A stretch of 64,000 nt of DNA from Chitinophagaceae bacterium (GTDB lineage Bacteria; Bacteroidota; Bacteroidia; Chitinophagales; Chitinophagaceae), in NCBI GenBank assembly GCA_004028795.1, contig SAIW01000008.1, forward strand, positions 1 through 64,000. The letters run 5' to 3'. The position numbers were made by a program, and so were the translations under genes. A model generated the notes under the pieces. It did not search any database and was not told where the DNA came from. It worked only from the letters and a program-made list of their open reading frames with translations. Below, piece by piece: positions 33,553-42,479 of the stretch. Every line of letters begins with the position of its first letter. Position 1 is the stretch's first letter.

Positions 33553-36312
33553 TTATTTATAAAGTCCGTTAAACAAAAACTTAAATGTGCCATAAGGTTG
33601 TGCCCTGAATGTTATTTCAGGTCCGAAGGCAAATAATTTTCCTTTACCTACAGTAGCTTCAAATGCAGCTACGCCGCCACTTAGGTAAGATTGCCCCCAG
33701 GCCCAACCGCTTCTTAAACTTTGGACATCTGCAAACCATGCAACAGGTTTTATATTGCCTTTAGCCTGTGCTTCGGGCAGAATATTAAATACAGGGCTTG
33801 CATCAAAATAAACGTCTGCTTTGGTGTTCATGCCATAAGCAGATTGTAATGTTGAATCAACACTTACCTTCAAAATACTTCCCGGTATGTAAAACTTTTC
33901 GCCGGGTAAAGTTTTCTCTTGCCCGTTTACCATTTCTGTTAATGCATTATGCACCGGTAATTTTAAATGATACGCTAAAGAAGTACTGCTGCCGATGGTT
34001 ATAATATTGCCGCCTTCTTCTAAGAATTTCTTTAGTTGAGGTATAGATTTATCAACTGTAATTCTGCCCAATCTGTTTCTGTATTCAGCAGGAATAGAAT
34101 CTGCTTTCGGCTCACCGAAACCACCAAAGCCTCTTCCTGTAGTTGTTATAGATGGTATGGCACCACCTACAAAAATAATAACATCATACTTCTGTTTTAA
34201 ACTGCCCGTATCAATATCTTTTGCATAAATAATATCTGCAACAAAATGAAATTGCTCAAACAAATACCTTACCCAACCACTCGGCATAGAACCACCATAA
34301 TTATCCCACAAAGCAATTTTCGCAGTTGAAATTTTTGTAATATTTAATGGCTTCTTTTCAAGTGTTACTGCTGTAACTCCGCTTTCATTAATTACTTTTT
34401 CAATGGTTGATTTTGTTTTAGCTGAAGATGGAATGTAAAAAGAACCTTTACTGAAATTAGTATACGTTGAATCATTGGTTCTGTACACCTCAACGCCTGC
34501 TTTCAATAAATCATTCACAGCTTTGAAAGAATTATTGGCAGAGGCATTTAATAAATAACCTGCAGTTTTACTTGCAACAACAATATTGCTTTTGATTGAT
34601 TGTAATTCGCCGTAAGCAATCTTTTCAAAAGGTCCATCGAAAGCATTCAAAACCCTGTCAAACTCAACACCCATTTGATAAGCCAATGTCCAACCCGCTG
34701 CATCATAAGGTGCAATCGGCGGACCACCGGGATATTGAAAATCATTCGGATGGTCTTGCGGTTCAAACATGTCTAAAATATGCGGTCTGTATGCCTGATT
34801 GGTTTTTACAATATAAGAACCTGCGGGATATTGTTTTCCATTAACAGAAAAATCAGCAGTTGCTTTTTGTACCTGCATACCACTTGTAATCAATGTATTG
34901 ATGAATCTTACTGCACTTCCAAAATCAGTTTGATTAGCAGGAATAATATAACCACGCGGGTCTCTGTTATTTGGATTTTTTAAAACGGAATCATATAATT
35001 TTAATGGAATAGTATTACCAGTTCTTCCGCCACCTGCAGTTTCTTCAGTTCTTGCACTGTCTGTTCTTCTGTTAGCCGGTACACTTGCTTGATATAATTT
35101 TGTTATTTCTGCCGAGCGTTTAGGTGATAATGTCCAGGTATCTTTTTCACCTCTTTGAATAGAATTTTTTCCCATTCGGTAACTGTTATACAATAGCTCA
35201 TCTCTATGTCTTACTGCATACATTAATACTGCATAGTTTAATGAAACAGAATAATCAATTGATTGTCTGAAATGCCACTTCTGAGGTAATACAGGAAATG
35301 ATGTGGCACTGCTTGGTATTAATCTATCAGGTACAACGGGCACATCCATTGGTGTTGGGCTACCGATGATTTCAGTTAATAAACCCACCATATTATGGAA
35401 GTAAGTAGAAGTTCTTAAACCACCGTTATACCATGTTGAATACACTGAACCCGCACGTTCTGTATAACCGGGTTTGCCTTCTGCATTTAAACGGTTTACC
35501 ATTGCTGCACCAACTGCATCTAATTCTGTCATTACTAAAGGATCGAATGTATAATTGAAAGGGTCTCTGAAAGGTGGGCCTGCAACCACAGAACCCGGAG
35601 GGCCTGTTTGGTGATGGTTATACATTATTTGCGGCAACCATTCAACAAATAACTGCCTGCCCATGTTTTGCGATTCTTTCAAATTAAACATGTAAAAATC
35701 TCTGTTGTTATCATGCCCTGCATACTTCTCGTACAAACGTGGTAAGTATTGTGTTGTTCTTTTTTCTTTCACTTCTTCCCGCATATACCAATTGCTCACT
35801 AACTCCTGTCCATCAGGGTTTGCATGAGTTATTAATACAATAACATTATCTAAAATTTTCATTGTTTCAGCATCTGTTCTGCTTATTAATTGATAAGCAG
35901 TTTCAATTAATTGATGGGCACCAACTACTTCTGTTGCATGTAATCCGCCATCAATCCATACAACAGCTTTGCCTTCATTGGCTAATGCTTGTGCCTGTTC
36001 ATCTGTCAAGCCTTCTGCATGAGATAATTGCTGTGAAATAGTTTTATAATGGTCTAACTTTTTTAAATTTTCAGGAGAAGAAATAATCAGTTGCCATTGT
36101 GTTCTGCCTTCTTCGGTTTTACCTATGTCAACCAATTTAACTCTTGGCGATGTAGCTAATTTTTTAAAGTAAGCTTCTGTTTGTGTGTAATTGGCCAACA
36201 TATAATCATCGCCGATAGTAAAACCAAAATGCTCTTTGGGCGATGGAACTGTTTGTGCTGAAAGGTAAAATGAACTAAAAATTAATAGCAGTAGTGTAAT
36301 GCTTTTTCTCAT
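33553..36312 (-). CDS. Secreted M14-family zinc carboxypeptidase with C-terminal amidotransferase-like domain
   Basis: A 919-residue protein with a signal peptide (MRKSITLLLLIFSSFYLSAQ). The peptidase domain shows the zinc set HATE (in WIDGGLHATEVVGAHQ) and the later His in ITHANPDGQELVSNW, with the glycine-rich segment VVAGPPFRDPFNYTFDP. The C-terminal third (VIIFVGGAIPS, FLEEGGNIITIGSS, FAFGPEITFRAQPYGTFK) resembles a class-I glutamine amidotransferase fold without the catalytic Cys. It is probably a periplasmic or outer-surface peptidase. A longer frame to 36435 would bury the signal peptide, so 36312 is the start. Confidence 0.87.
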   Translation of the reverse strand: MRKSITLLLLIFSSFYLSAQTVPSPKEHFGFTIGDDYMLANYTQTEAYFKKLATSPRVKLVDIGKTEEGRTQWQLIISSPENLKKLDHYKTISQQLSHAEGLTDEQAQALANEGKAVVWIDGGLHATEVVGAHQLIETAYQLISRTDAETMKILDNVIVLITHANPDGQELVSNWYMREEVKEKRTTQYLPRLYEKYAGHDNNRDFYMFNLKESQNMGRQLFVEWLPQIMYNHHQTGPPGSVVAGPPFRDPFNYTFDPLVMTELDAVGAAMVNRLNAEGKPGYTERAGSVYSTWYNGGLRTSTYFHNMVGLLTEIIGSPTPMDVPVVPDRLIPSSATSFPVLPQKWHFRQSIDYSVSLNYAVLMYAVRHRDELLYNSYRMGKNSIQRGEKDTWTLSPKRSAEITKLYQASVPANRRTDSARTEETAGGGRTGNTIPLKLYDSVLKNPNNRDPRGYIIPANQTDFGSAVRFINTLITSGMQVQKATADFSVNGKQYPAGSYIVKTNQAYRPHILDMFEPQDHPNDFQYPGGPPIAPYDAAGWTLAYQMGVEFDRVLNAFDGPFEKIAYGELQSIKSNIVVASKTAGYLLNASANNSFKAVNDLLKAGVEVYRTNDSTYTNFSKGSFYIPSSAKTKSTIEKVINESGVTAVTLEKKPLNITKISTAKIALWDNYGGSMPSGWVRYLFEQFHFVADIIYAKDIDTGSLKQKYDVIIFVGGAIPSITTTGRGFGGFGEPKADSIPAEYRNRLGRITVDKSIPQLKKFLEEGGNIITIGSSTSLAYHLKLPVHNALTEMVNGQEKTLPGEKFYIPGSILKVSVDSTLQSAYGMNTKADVYFDASPVFNILPEAQAKGNIKPVAWFADVQSLRSGWAWGQSYLSGGVAAFEATVGKGKLFAFGPEITFRAQPYGTFKFLFNGLYK

Positions 36313-36412
36313 AGCGTTTAGTTTGTGCTTACAAGATATTATAATTTCTGTTTCAACAAATTTTGTTTGAAGGAAATCAAAAAAAGTTTTTTGGGTGGAA
36401 AACTCTTTATCG

Positions 36413-36428
36413 TAATATTGCAATATTA
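36413..36428. promoter_or_regulatory. Perfect 16-bp palindrome before arsR, likely ArsR operator
   Basis: TAATATTGCAATATTA, self-complementary over all 16 bases, ending 10 bp before the arsR ATG. Its position in the leader or promoter fits autorepression relieved by arsenite. Confidence 0.6.
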
Positions 36429-36438
36429 AATTCAATTA

Positions 36439-36771
36439 ATGGGAGCTACTAAAACCGAACATTTTACTGATAAACAAAATACAATAGCAGCCATGGCAAA
36501 GGCTTTGGGGCATCCGGCAAGAGTTGCCATTGTTGAATATTTGATGAAAGTAAACGAATGTATTTGCGGAGATATTGTAAACGAATTACCATTAGCTCAG
36601 CCAACCGTTTCACAGCACTTAAAAGAATTAAAAAATGCAGGGCTGATAAAAGGAACGGTAGAAGGCAACAGTATTTGCTATTGCATTGATGAAAAAGCCA
36701 TTGAAAAAATGCAGGTATACTTTGCCAACATTTCAGGAAAGCTTACTAAAATGAAAAACAAATGTTGTTAA
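36439..36771 (+). CDS. arsR: ArsR/SmtB-family metalloregulator
   Basis: A 110-residue winged-helix repressor: [19 protein letters not shown] near residue 19, the As(III)-type Cys pair in NECICGDIV near 38, the recognition helix [18 protein letters not shown] near 51, a CYC pair near 74 and a C-terminal CC. ArsR releases DNA on binding arsenite. It heads arsR-arsM-(small ORF)-arsC and faces its own palindrome. Confidence 0.9.
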   Translation: MGATKTEHFTDKQNTIAAMAKALGHPARVAIVEYLMKVNECICGDIVNELPLAQPTVSQHLKELKNAGLIKGTVEGNSICYCIDEKAIEKMQVYFANISGKLTKMKNKCC

Positions 36772-36785
36772 TCTAAAAACTATTT

Positions 36786-37622
36786 ATGCCAAACGAAGCA
36801 CAACTAAAAGAATTGGTAAAGCAGAAATACAGTGAAATTGCTTTGCAGGAGAAAGAAGTCAATCAATCATCTTGTTGCGGTGCAGGTGGCTGTTCAACAG
36901 AAGTGTACAATATAATGTCTGATGATTATACATCATTAGCAGGCTATAATGCAGATGCAGATTTAGGTTTGGGTTGCGGTTTACCAACACAGTTTGCAAG
37001 AATTAAGAAAGGTGATGTGGTTATTGATTTAGGAAGCGGAGCAGGGAACGACTGTTTTATTGCCAGAAATGAAACAGGCGAAGATGGCAGAGTAATAGGT
37101 ATTGATTTTACACCTGCTATGATTGAAAAAGCAAAAGCCAATGCACAGAAATTAGGATATACCAATGTAGAATTCAGACAGGGTGATATTGAACATATGC
37201 CTGTTTCAGCGAATATGGCAGATGTTATTGTAAGTAATTGCGTATTGAATTTGGTACCCAATAAAGATGGTGTGTTTAAAGAAATTTACAGAGTTTTAAA
37301 ACCGGGCGGCCATTTCAGTATTTCTGATGTTGTATTGGTAGGTAATTTACCCGAGGCTTTAAGAAAAGATGCAGAAATGTATGCCGGTTGTGTTGCAGGG
37401 GCCATTCAGAAAGATGTGTACATGGAACTGATTAAAGTAAACGGCTTTAGTAATATTACTATTCAGAAAGAAAAACCAATTGTTATTCCCGATGATATAT
37501 TGAGTAATTACTTAAACGAAAACGAACTTAACAATTTTAAAAAAGGCCATACAGGCATTTTTAGTATTACAGTTTATGCAGAAAAATCAAAAACATGCTG
37601 TGGAACAGATTGTTGCAATTAA
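36786..37622 (+). CDS. arsM: Arsenite S-adenosylmethionine methyltransferase
   Basis: A 278-residue Rossmann methyltransferase: N-terminal SSCCGAGGCST, SAM site VIDLGSGAGNDCFIA near residue 79, the conserved Cys in SNCVLNLVP near 144 and Cys in MYAGCVAGA near 200, plus a terminal CCGTDCC. The Cys residues bind As(III), which is methylated stepwise to volatile or less toxic species. It is 14 bp after arsR. A 55-codon ORF starts inside its last 47 bp in another frame. Confidence 0.93.
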   Translation: MPNEAQLKELVKQKYSEIALQEKEVNQSSCCGAGGCSTEVYNIMSDDYTSLAGYNADADLGLGCGLPTQFARIKKGDVVIDLGSGAGNDCFIARNETGEDGRVIGIDFTPAMIEKAKANAQKLGYTNVEFRQGDIEHMPVSANMADVIVSNCVLNLVPNKDGVFKEIYRVLKPGGHFSISDVVLVGNLPEALRKDAEMYAGCVAGAIQKDVYMELIKVNGFSNITIQKEKPIVIPDDILSNYLNENELNNFKKGHTGIFSITVYAEKSKTCCGTDCCN

Positions 37623-37743
37623 ACCATTTATTAAAAAGTACCATAAGCCAATTGTTATAACAAGCTCTGTAATTGTATTACAACTTTTATTCGGGTTTGA
37701 TGCCAAATTTTTTATTATCAATTTAATCTGGTTATTATTTTAA
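37576..37743 (+). CDS. Small single-span membrane protein between arsM and arsC
   Basis: A 55-residue ORF, MQKNQKHAVEQIVAIKPFIK at the start, then KKYHKP and a hydrophobic segment (IVITSSVIVLQLLFGFDAKF, then FIINLIWLLF). It overlaps the arsM end by 47 bp and its stop is separated by one base from the arsC ATG (TAA-A-ATG), which is the pattern of translational coupling and fills the gap exactly. It has no family that I can name. A chance ORF remains possible, but position, hydrophobicity and basic N-terminus favour a real inner-membrane protein. Confidence 0.55.
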   Translation: MQKNQKHAVEQIVAIKPFIKKYHKPIVITSSVIVLQLLFGFDAKFFIINLIWLLF

Positions 37744-37744
37744 A

Positions 37745-38164
37745 ATGAGTAAATCAAAAATTTTAGTGCTTTGCACAGGCAATAGTTGCCGCAGCCAAAT
37801 GGCTCATGGTTATTTAGAATATTTTGCGAAAGATAAAGCTGAAATATATAGTGCCGGCGTAGAAACACATGGCGTAAACCCCAAAGCCATTGCCATAATG
37901 AAAGAAGATGGCATTGATATTTCACACCATACTTCTAATAATATGAATGAGTATAGAGATATTGATTTTGATTTTGTAATTACGGTTTGCGATAATGCCA
38001 AAGAGCGTTGCCCGTTCTTTCCTTCCTCAGCAAAGAAATTTCATTACAATTTTCCTGACCCGGCTAAAGCAATCGGTACAGAAGAAGAAATTCTGCAGCA
38101 ATTCAGGGCAGTAAGAGAATTGATAAAAACCTACTGCCGAAACTTCGTTGCTGAAAACTTATAA
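37745..38164 (+). CDS. arsC: Arsenate reductase, low-molecular-weight phosphatase type
   Basis: A 139-residue protein with the P-loop LCTGNSCRSQMA (CX5R) at residues 9-20, VCDNAKERCPFFP near 84 (the second and third redox Cys region) and the catalytic Asp loop FPDPAKA near 102. It reduces arsenate to arsenite using thioredoxin. It lies last in the arsenic cluster; no arsenite efflux pump follows, so the arsenite is presumably handed to ArsM or exported by a pump encoded elsewhere. Confidence 0.92.
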   Translation: MSKSKILVLCTGNSCRSQMAHGYLEYFAKDKAEIYSAGVETHGVNPKAIAIMKEDGIDISHHTSNNMNEYRDIDFDFVITVCDNAKERCPFFPSSAKKFHYNFPDPAKAIGTEEEILQQFRAVRELIKTYCRNFVAENL

Positions 38165-38297
38165 GCCACTATCAGCAGTACAGCCATAAATCCTTATTTT
38201 TGACTTTTACGGAAATGATGATGTTAGCTGTGTATGAATGCATTGTGAAGTGTTATGAAAAAACTGGTAAAACTATTGGATTAATATATTCTGTATT

Positions 38298-38336
38298 GTT
38301 GAGTATAGCTAAGAACGCACAAGAGTGCGACGCAAC
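38298..38336 (+). repeat. 39-bp dispersed element, copy G
   Basis: It starts GTTGAGTATAGCTAAGAACG and ends CACAAGAGTGCGACGCAAC. 39 nt. Confidence 0.8.
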
Positions 38337-38415
38337 AGGAGTTTAATAGTTATTCTGCAAGCTTGCTTCATTATTTTCTCAAACAAATTTTACTACTATT
38401 TAAATTAAGAATAGC

Positions 38416-39702
38416 ATGGGCTGTGGCTCTTGTGGTACAAAACCGGGTGGCTGTAAAAGTAATGGCGGATGCAGTACAGGTGCTTGCAACAGATTAAATG
38501 TGCACGACTTGCTGATGAACTTGCCGTTTGCCGACCCTGAAAGTGATTGTAAGGTTATTGAAGTGAGTTTTAAGCAAGGTAGCCGAAAAGAATTTTACAG
38601 AAATACCACCTTACAATATTTTGAGAAAGGGGAGTATGTTACAGTAGAAGGTGTGAATGGTTTTGATGTAGGTGAAGTATGTGTAACTGGCGAATTGGTG
38701 CGTTTACAAATGAAGAAAAAAGGGGTTGACGAGTTTAACCCTGAAATGAAAAAAATTATACGCCGCAGTACAGACAGAGATATTGAAAGCTTTAAAATAA
38801 GCAAAGACCGTGAACCCGGCGTACAGGCAAGAAGCCGTGAACTGGCCATTCAACTAAATTTAAAAATGAAGTTGAGTGAAGTGGAAATTCAGGCAGATGG
38901 TAAAAAAGCAACTTTCTTTTATACAGCTGATGACCGTGTAGATTTCAGAGAATTGATTAAGCATTTTGCTGCCGAGTTTAAACTGAAAGTTGAAATGAAG
39001 CAGATTGGTATAAGGCAGGAAGCTGCTAAAGTGGGTGGCATTGGCAGTTGCGGAAGAGAATTGTGTTGTAGTACCTGGTTGAATGATTTTAAAAGTGTAA
39101 ATACAACTGCTGCCCGTTATCAAAACCTTTCCATCAATCAAACAAAACTGAGCGGGCAATGCGGTAGATTGAAATGCTGTTTGAATTATGAATTAGATAC
39201 TTATTTGGATGCGTTGCAGCATTTCCCTGATAATGCAGAAAATATTGAAACTGCTAAAGGCAGAGCGTTTTTAATTAAGAAAGATATTTTCAAGAATTTA
39301 ATGTGGTATATGATGGAAGGCGGAAGCAAACATTATCCGCTAACCATTCAACGTGTAAAAGAAATTAAACGTTTAAATGCTCAGGGTGTAAGACCTGAAG
39401 ATTTAGAAGCAGTTGAAGTAACCAGCAGTAAACCAAAAGAAGTAGAACCGCAATTTGTTGATGTGGTTGGTCAAATCAGTTTAAGAAGTTTAGAAAAGAA
39501 TGATAGAAGAAGAAATCAGGATAACAGGGAAAGACAACAAGATTCAAGGAATCAGCCGCCTCAAAGAAATATCGATAATAGAAATCGTCCTCAGCAAGAT
39601 AGAAACCAGCAACAGCAAAGGTTTCAACAGAAGCCAACGCAGAACCAACAAAGACCAACAATTAATAAGCCAACGCAAAAGCCGGATGATAATAAAAAAT
39701 AA
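38416..39702 (+). CDS. ricT: PSP1-domain protein, RicT/YaaT-like
   Basis: A 428-residue protein. A Cys/Gly-rich head (MGCGSCGTKPGG...) is followed by the PSP1 domain with the two Cys pairs GSCGRELCCSTW (near residue 212) and GQCGRLKCCLNYE (near 250), which in Bacillus RicT help hold Fe-S clusters in the RicAFT complex. The last 80 residues are low-complexity, rich in Gln, Asn and Arg (for example RNQQQQRFQQKPTQ). In Bacillus the complex affects RNA maturation; the role in Bacteroidota is not established. Confidence 0.85.
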   Translation: MGCGSCGTKPGGCKSNGGCSTGACNRLNVHDLLMNLPFADPESDCKVIEVSFKQGSRKEFYRNTTLQYFEKGEYVTVEGVNGFDVGEVCVTGELVRLQMKKKGVDEFNPEMKKIIRRSTDRDIESFKISKDREPGVQARSRELAIQLNLKMKLSEVEIQADGKKATFFYTADDRVDFRELIKHFAAEFKLKVEMKQIGIRQEAAKVGGIGSCGRELCCSTWLNDFKSVNTTAARYQNLSINQTKLSGQCGRLKCCLNYELDTYLDALQHFPDNAENIETAKGRAFLIKKDIFKNLMWYMMEGGSKHYPLTIQRVKEIKRLNAQGVRPEDLEAVEVTSSKPKEVEPQFVDVVGQISLRSLEKNDRRRNQDNRERQQDSRNQPPQRNIDNRNRPQQDRNQQQQRFQQKPTQNQQRPTINKPTQKPDDNKK

Positions 39703-39724
39703 TTGCATATCTTCAACGCAATAA

Positions 39725-40153
39725 ATGAATTGTATGGGAATGATTTATGCAGATATTGAGTTGATTAATGTAATTGACCTTGAATTGGTTAAACGACATA
39801 TAATTGGTGAAGATGAAGTGAAGCGTTTGCATGTAAATATACTTGCCGATAGTGGTGCTTATATGATGTGCATTAACGAAAATATACAAGCTGTTTTACA
39901 ATTACCTTTTATAGAAAAACGCAAAGCTGTATTGGCAGATGGTTCTATTGCAGAATATGATACCGTTGGTCCGTTAATGATAAAGTTTAAGAACAGAACA
40001 GCTACTTGTAATGCTTATGTATTACAAGGTGACGCTGAGCCTTTATTAGGAGCTATACCTATGGAAGAAATGGATGTTTTATTACATCCTTTAAGGCAAG
40101 AGTTAATTGTAAACCCCGAGCATCCGGAACATGCCGTGCTGAAGTTGAAATAA
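39725..40153 (+). CDS. Retropepsin-like (clan AA) aspartic protease
   Basis: A 142-residue single-domain protein: catalytic loop ILADSGAYMMCINENI near residue 40 (DSG in place of the more usual DTG), flap region LADGSIAEYDTVGPLMI near 76 and LLGAIPMEEMDVLLHP near 107. One copy of the half-pepsin fold implies an active homodimer. There is no signal peptide. The substrate is unknown. ATGs at residues 4 and 6 are alternative starts. It follows ricT by 22 bp. Confidence 0.7.
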   Translation: MNCMGMIYADIELINVIDLELVKRHIIGEDEVKRLHVNILADSGAYMMCINENIQAVLQLPFIEKRKAVLADGSIAEYDTVGPLMIKFKNRTATCNAYVLQGDAEPLLGAIPMEEMDVLLHPLRQELIVNPEHPEHAVLKLK

Positions 40154-40154
40154 T

Positions 40155-40184
40155 AAAGAAGCCTCAAAATTTTGAGGCTTCTTT
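40155..40184. terminator. Bidirectional terminator between the aspartic protease and M3 peptidase genes
   Basis: AAAGAAGCCTCAAAA meets TTTTGAGGCTTCTTT with no spacer: a perfect 15+15 inverted repeat between converging genes. Confidence 0.85.
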
Positions 40185-40197
40185 ATTTGCAGTTAAT

Positions 40198-41916
40198 TTA
40201 TAACTTCTCCATTTCATCTTTTACAAACTCCATTAGTGTTTTAATATGATTGGGAGATAAATCAAACTTCAAGCCGGCTGCAGCGTATAATTCAGGTAAT
40301 GTTTTCGTTCCGCCTAAACTTAATGCATTGATGTAATTAGTAATGGCAGCTTGTTTATCTTTTTTAAACTGCATCCATAAACCAATGGCTCCTAATTGTG
40401 CAATGCCGTACTCAATATAATAAAATGGCACTTCAAATAAATGTAATTGACGCTGCCAATTTATTTTTCTGAATTCATCTAATCCACTGAAGTCAATAGC
40501 GTTGGTTGAAAATTCATTTAAAATTTCCATCCATTTAGCTGTTCTTTCTTCAACTGTATGTGTAGGGTTTTCATATACCCAATGTTGAAATTTGTCAATC
40601 GTTGCAATCCACGGGAAAATAGTAATTACTCTTTCTAACTGATGTTCTTTGGCACGTTTTAATTCTGCTTCATTATCAAAAAAACTTTGCCAGTAATCCA
40701 TGCTGAATAATTCCATCGTCATGCTTGCTACTTCTGCAATCTCCATCGGGTATTCTTTAAATGCACTCAACTCTAATGGGTGTGCCAAGAAAGAATGAAT
40801 AGCATGGCCACCTTCATGAACCATAGTTGTAACATCATCCATTTGCCCTGCTGCATTCATAAAAATAAACGGGGCTCCGCTTTCCGCTAACGGACAATTA
40901 TAGCCACCCGGAGCTTTGCCTTTTCTGCTTTCCAAATCAAAATGCTTTAACTCATCCATCTTTCTTAAACAGGCAGCAAAAAAAGGATTCAATTCATTAA
41001 AACATTTTTCAGATTTTTCTAATAAGTCTTTGCCGGTTGTAAAAGGTTTTAATGGTTCAATGGCTAACGGTTCGGCTTCCGTATCCCAGGGCTTTAAAGT
41101 ATCTAAACCTAATTTTTCTTTTTTCTGTTGATAGATTTTTTCAACCAAAGGCAATACATGCAACTTAACTGCTTCATGAAAGTTGAAGCAATCTTCTTTG
41201 GTATAATCAAACCTGCCCATCTCAACAAACTTATAATCGCGATAATTAGTAAAACCTGCATTAACGGCAACCTGATGTCTTTTTTCAATCAGCTTGCTGT
41301 ATAAATCGTGCATTGCATCTTTATCCTGTTGTCTTCTTGTTTGAATTTTATGATATACTTCTTCACGTAAACTTCTATCATGATTCTGTAAAAACTTGCT
41401 GGCCTGTTGTAAAGTATATTCCTGACCGTTTACTTCAACAGTCATTTTTCCTGCAATAACCCCGTACTGTTGCTGCATAACAGCAAGCTCTGCCTGTAAA
41501 GGAATATTGGCTTCGCGGAATAAATCAATACTCTTTTTTACAGAACGTAAATAAGTAAAAAATTTATCCTGCGGCAATTCTTTAGTGAAAGGTGAATTGA
41601 TGAGTTTTTTATTCAACACATCAGCGTAAGGCTGCACTTTAGGTTGAATTTCCATCATAAAAAATGTGAAAGCTTCTTCTAAAGATTTATCTGTGGTATC
41701 GCAGGTCATTTTAATTTGTCGCCAACAGGCGTCTTCACTAACAACAGCTTCCAGTTCGCTCATATCTTTTAACCAAGCTTGTAAATCATCAACTGAGTTA
41801 ATTGCTCTGTCAACCAAATTTTTAAAATAAGGTTCCAAAGCTTCCCATGTGGTTATTGTAAAATCTTGCGGTAAAAAATGACGGGGTAATTTTTGAATAT
41901 CGGCACTCAACTGCAT
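40198..41916 (-). CDS. M3-family oligoendopeptidase (PepF/oligopeptidase F type)
   Basis: A 572-residue zinc metallopeptidase with the active site HEGGHAIHSFLAH near residue 371 (HExxH) and the third ligand region EIAEVASMTMELF near 398. The N-terminal helical part begins LPRHFLPQDFTITTWEALEPYF. It is a cytoplasmic enzyme that degrades short peptides. A box TATCTTCG lies 18 nt before the ATG. Confidence 0.9.
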   Translation of the reverse strand: MQLSADIQKLPRHFLPQDFTITTWEALEPYFKNLVDRAINSVDDLQAWLKDMSELEAVVSEDACWRQIKMTCDTTDKSLEEAFTFFMMEIQPKVQPYADVLNKKLINSPFTKELPQDKFFTYLRSVKKSIDLFREANIPLQAELAVMQQQYGVIAGKMTVEVNGQEYTLQQASKFLQNHDRSLREEVYHKIQTRRQQDKDAMHDLYSKLIEKRHQVAVNAGFTNYRDYKFVEMGRFDYTKEDCFNFHEAVKLHVLPLVEKIYQQKKEKLGLDTLKPWDTEAEPLAIEPLKPFTTGKDLLEKSEKCFNELNPFFAACLRKMDELKHFDLESRKGKAPGGYNCPLAESGAPFIFMNAAGQMDDVTTMVHEGGHAIHSFLAHPLELSAFKEYPMEIAEVASMTMELFSMDYWQSFFDNEAELKRAKEHQLERVITIFPWIATIDKFQHWVYENPTHTVEERTAKWMEILNEFSTNAIDFSGLDEFRKINWQRQLHLFEVPFYYIEYGIAQLGAIGLWMQFKKDKQAAITNYINALSLGGTKTLPELYAAAGLKFDLSPNHIKTLMEFVKDEMEKL

Positions 41917-41953
41917 AATGAAATTTTTGAGTGGCGAAGATAACAGGAGTAAA

Positions 41954-42286
41954 TTAAGTTCTTAGAAAAGCAATTAATTCTTCAATTATCTTTTTTACAA
42001 AATTATTATTGAGTGTAGCAGTTTTATTTATTATGATAGTTTCATTTGCTTCAAAAAGTCTATTACATCTTACCCAACTTTCAACAGGTAAATTACCTGC
42101 AATAAAATCGCTTTGATCAATTTTAAATGAATAAAGCTGCTCATAATTTTTTGATGTAATCATTGCCAATAAATAATCTTCATTATTTAAAGCCTTAATT
42201 ACCAATGCAGGTCTTTTTTTAAAGTTCGATAAATCTGTATAAGGAAATGGAATAATTACAATATCTCCCGCTATAAATTTTCCCAT
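41954..42286 (-). CDS. PemK/MazF-family toxin of a type II toxin-antitoxin pair
   Basis: A 110-residue protein opening FIAGDIVIIPFPYTDLSNFKKRPALVI, the SH3-like PemK/MazF start, with AMITSKNYEQ and LPVESWVRCNRLFEANETIII following. Members cleave mRNA at short sites. It overlaps the upstream antitoxin gene by 16 bp on the same strand. Confidence 0.8.
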   Translation of the reverse strand: MGKFIAGDIVIIPFPYTDLSNFKKRPALVIKALNNEDYLLAMITSKNYEQLYSFKIDQSDFIAGNLPVESWVRCNRLFEANETIIINKTATLNNNFVKKIIEELIAFLRT

Positions 42287-42474
42287 GCTTTATCTTCTTC
42301 TTTATTTAACCATTCTTTTTCTAAAACTGATTGGGAGGTAACAAAAGAAAATGTTGACAAACTTTTTTCTTTTAACTGCTCTTGCAACCAAATGAACAAT
42401 TGTTTTCTTTCTTCTAATGAAAGTGTACCAATTGCATTTTTCATTTCATTAATATTATGAATTGCAGTTTGCAT
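42271..42474 (-). CDS. Putative antitoxin partner of the PemK-like toxin
   Basis: A 67-residue protein: N-terminal helix with LSLEERKQLFIWLQEQLKE and an acidic tail WLNKEEDKAWENL, the usual layout in which the C-terminal peptide blocks the toxin. No DNA-binding fold can be named. Identification rests mainly on order and on the 16-bp overlap with the toxin gene. Confidence 0.65.
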   Translation of the reverse strand: MQTAIHNINEMKNAIGTLSLEERKQLFIWLQEQLKEKSLSTFSFVTSQSVLEKEWLNKEEDKAWENL

Positions 42475-42479
42475 AATGT

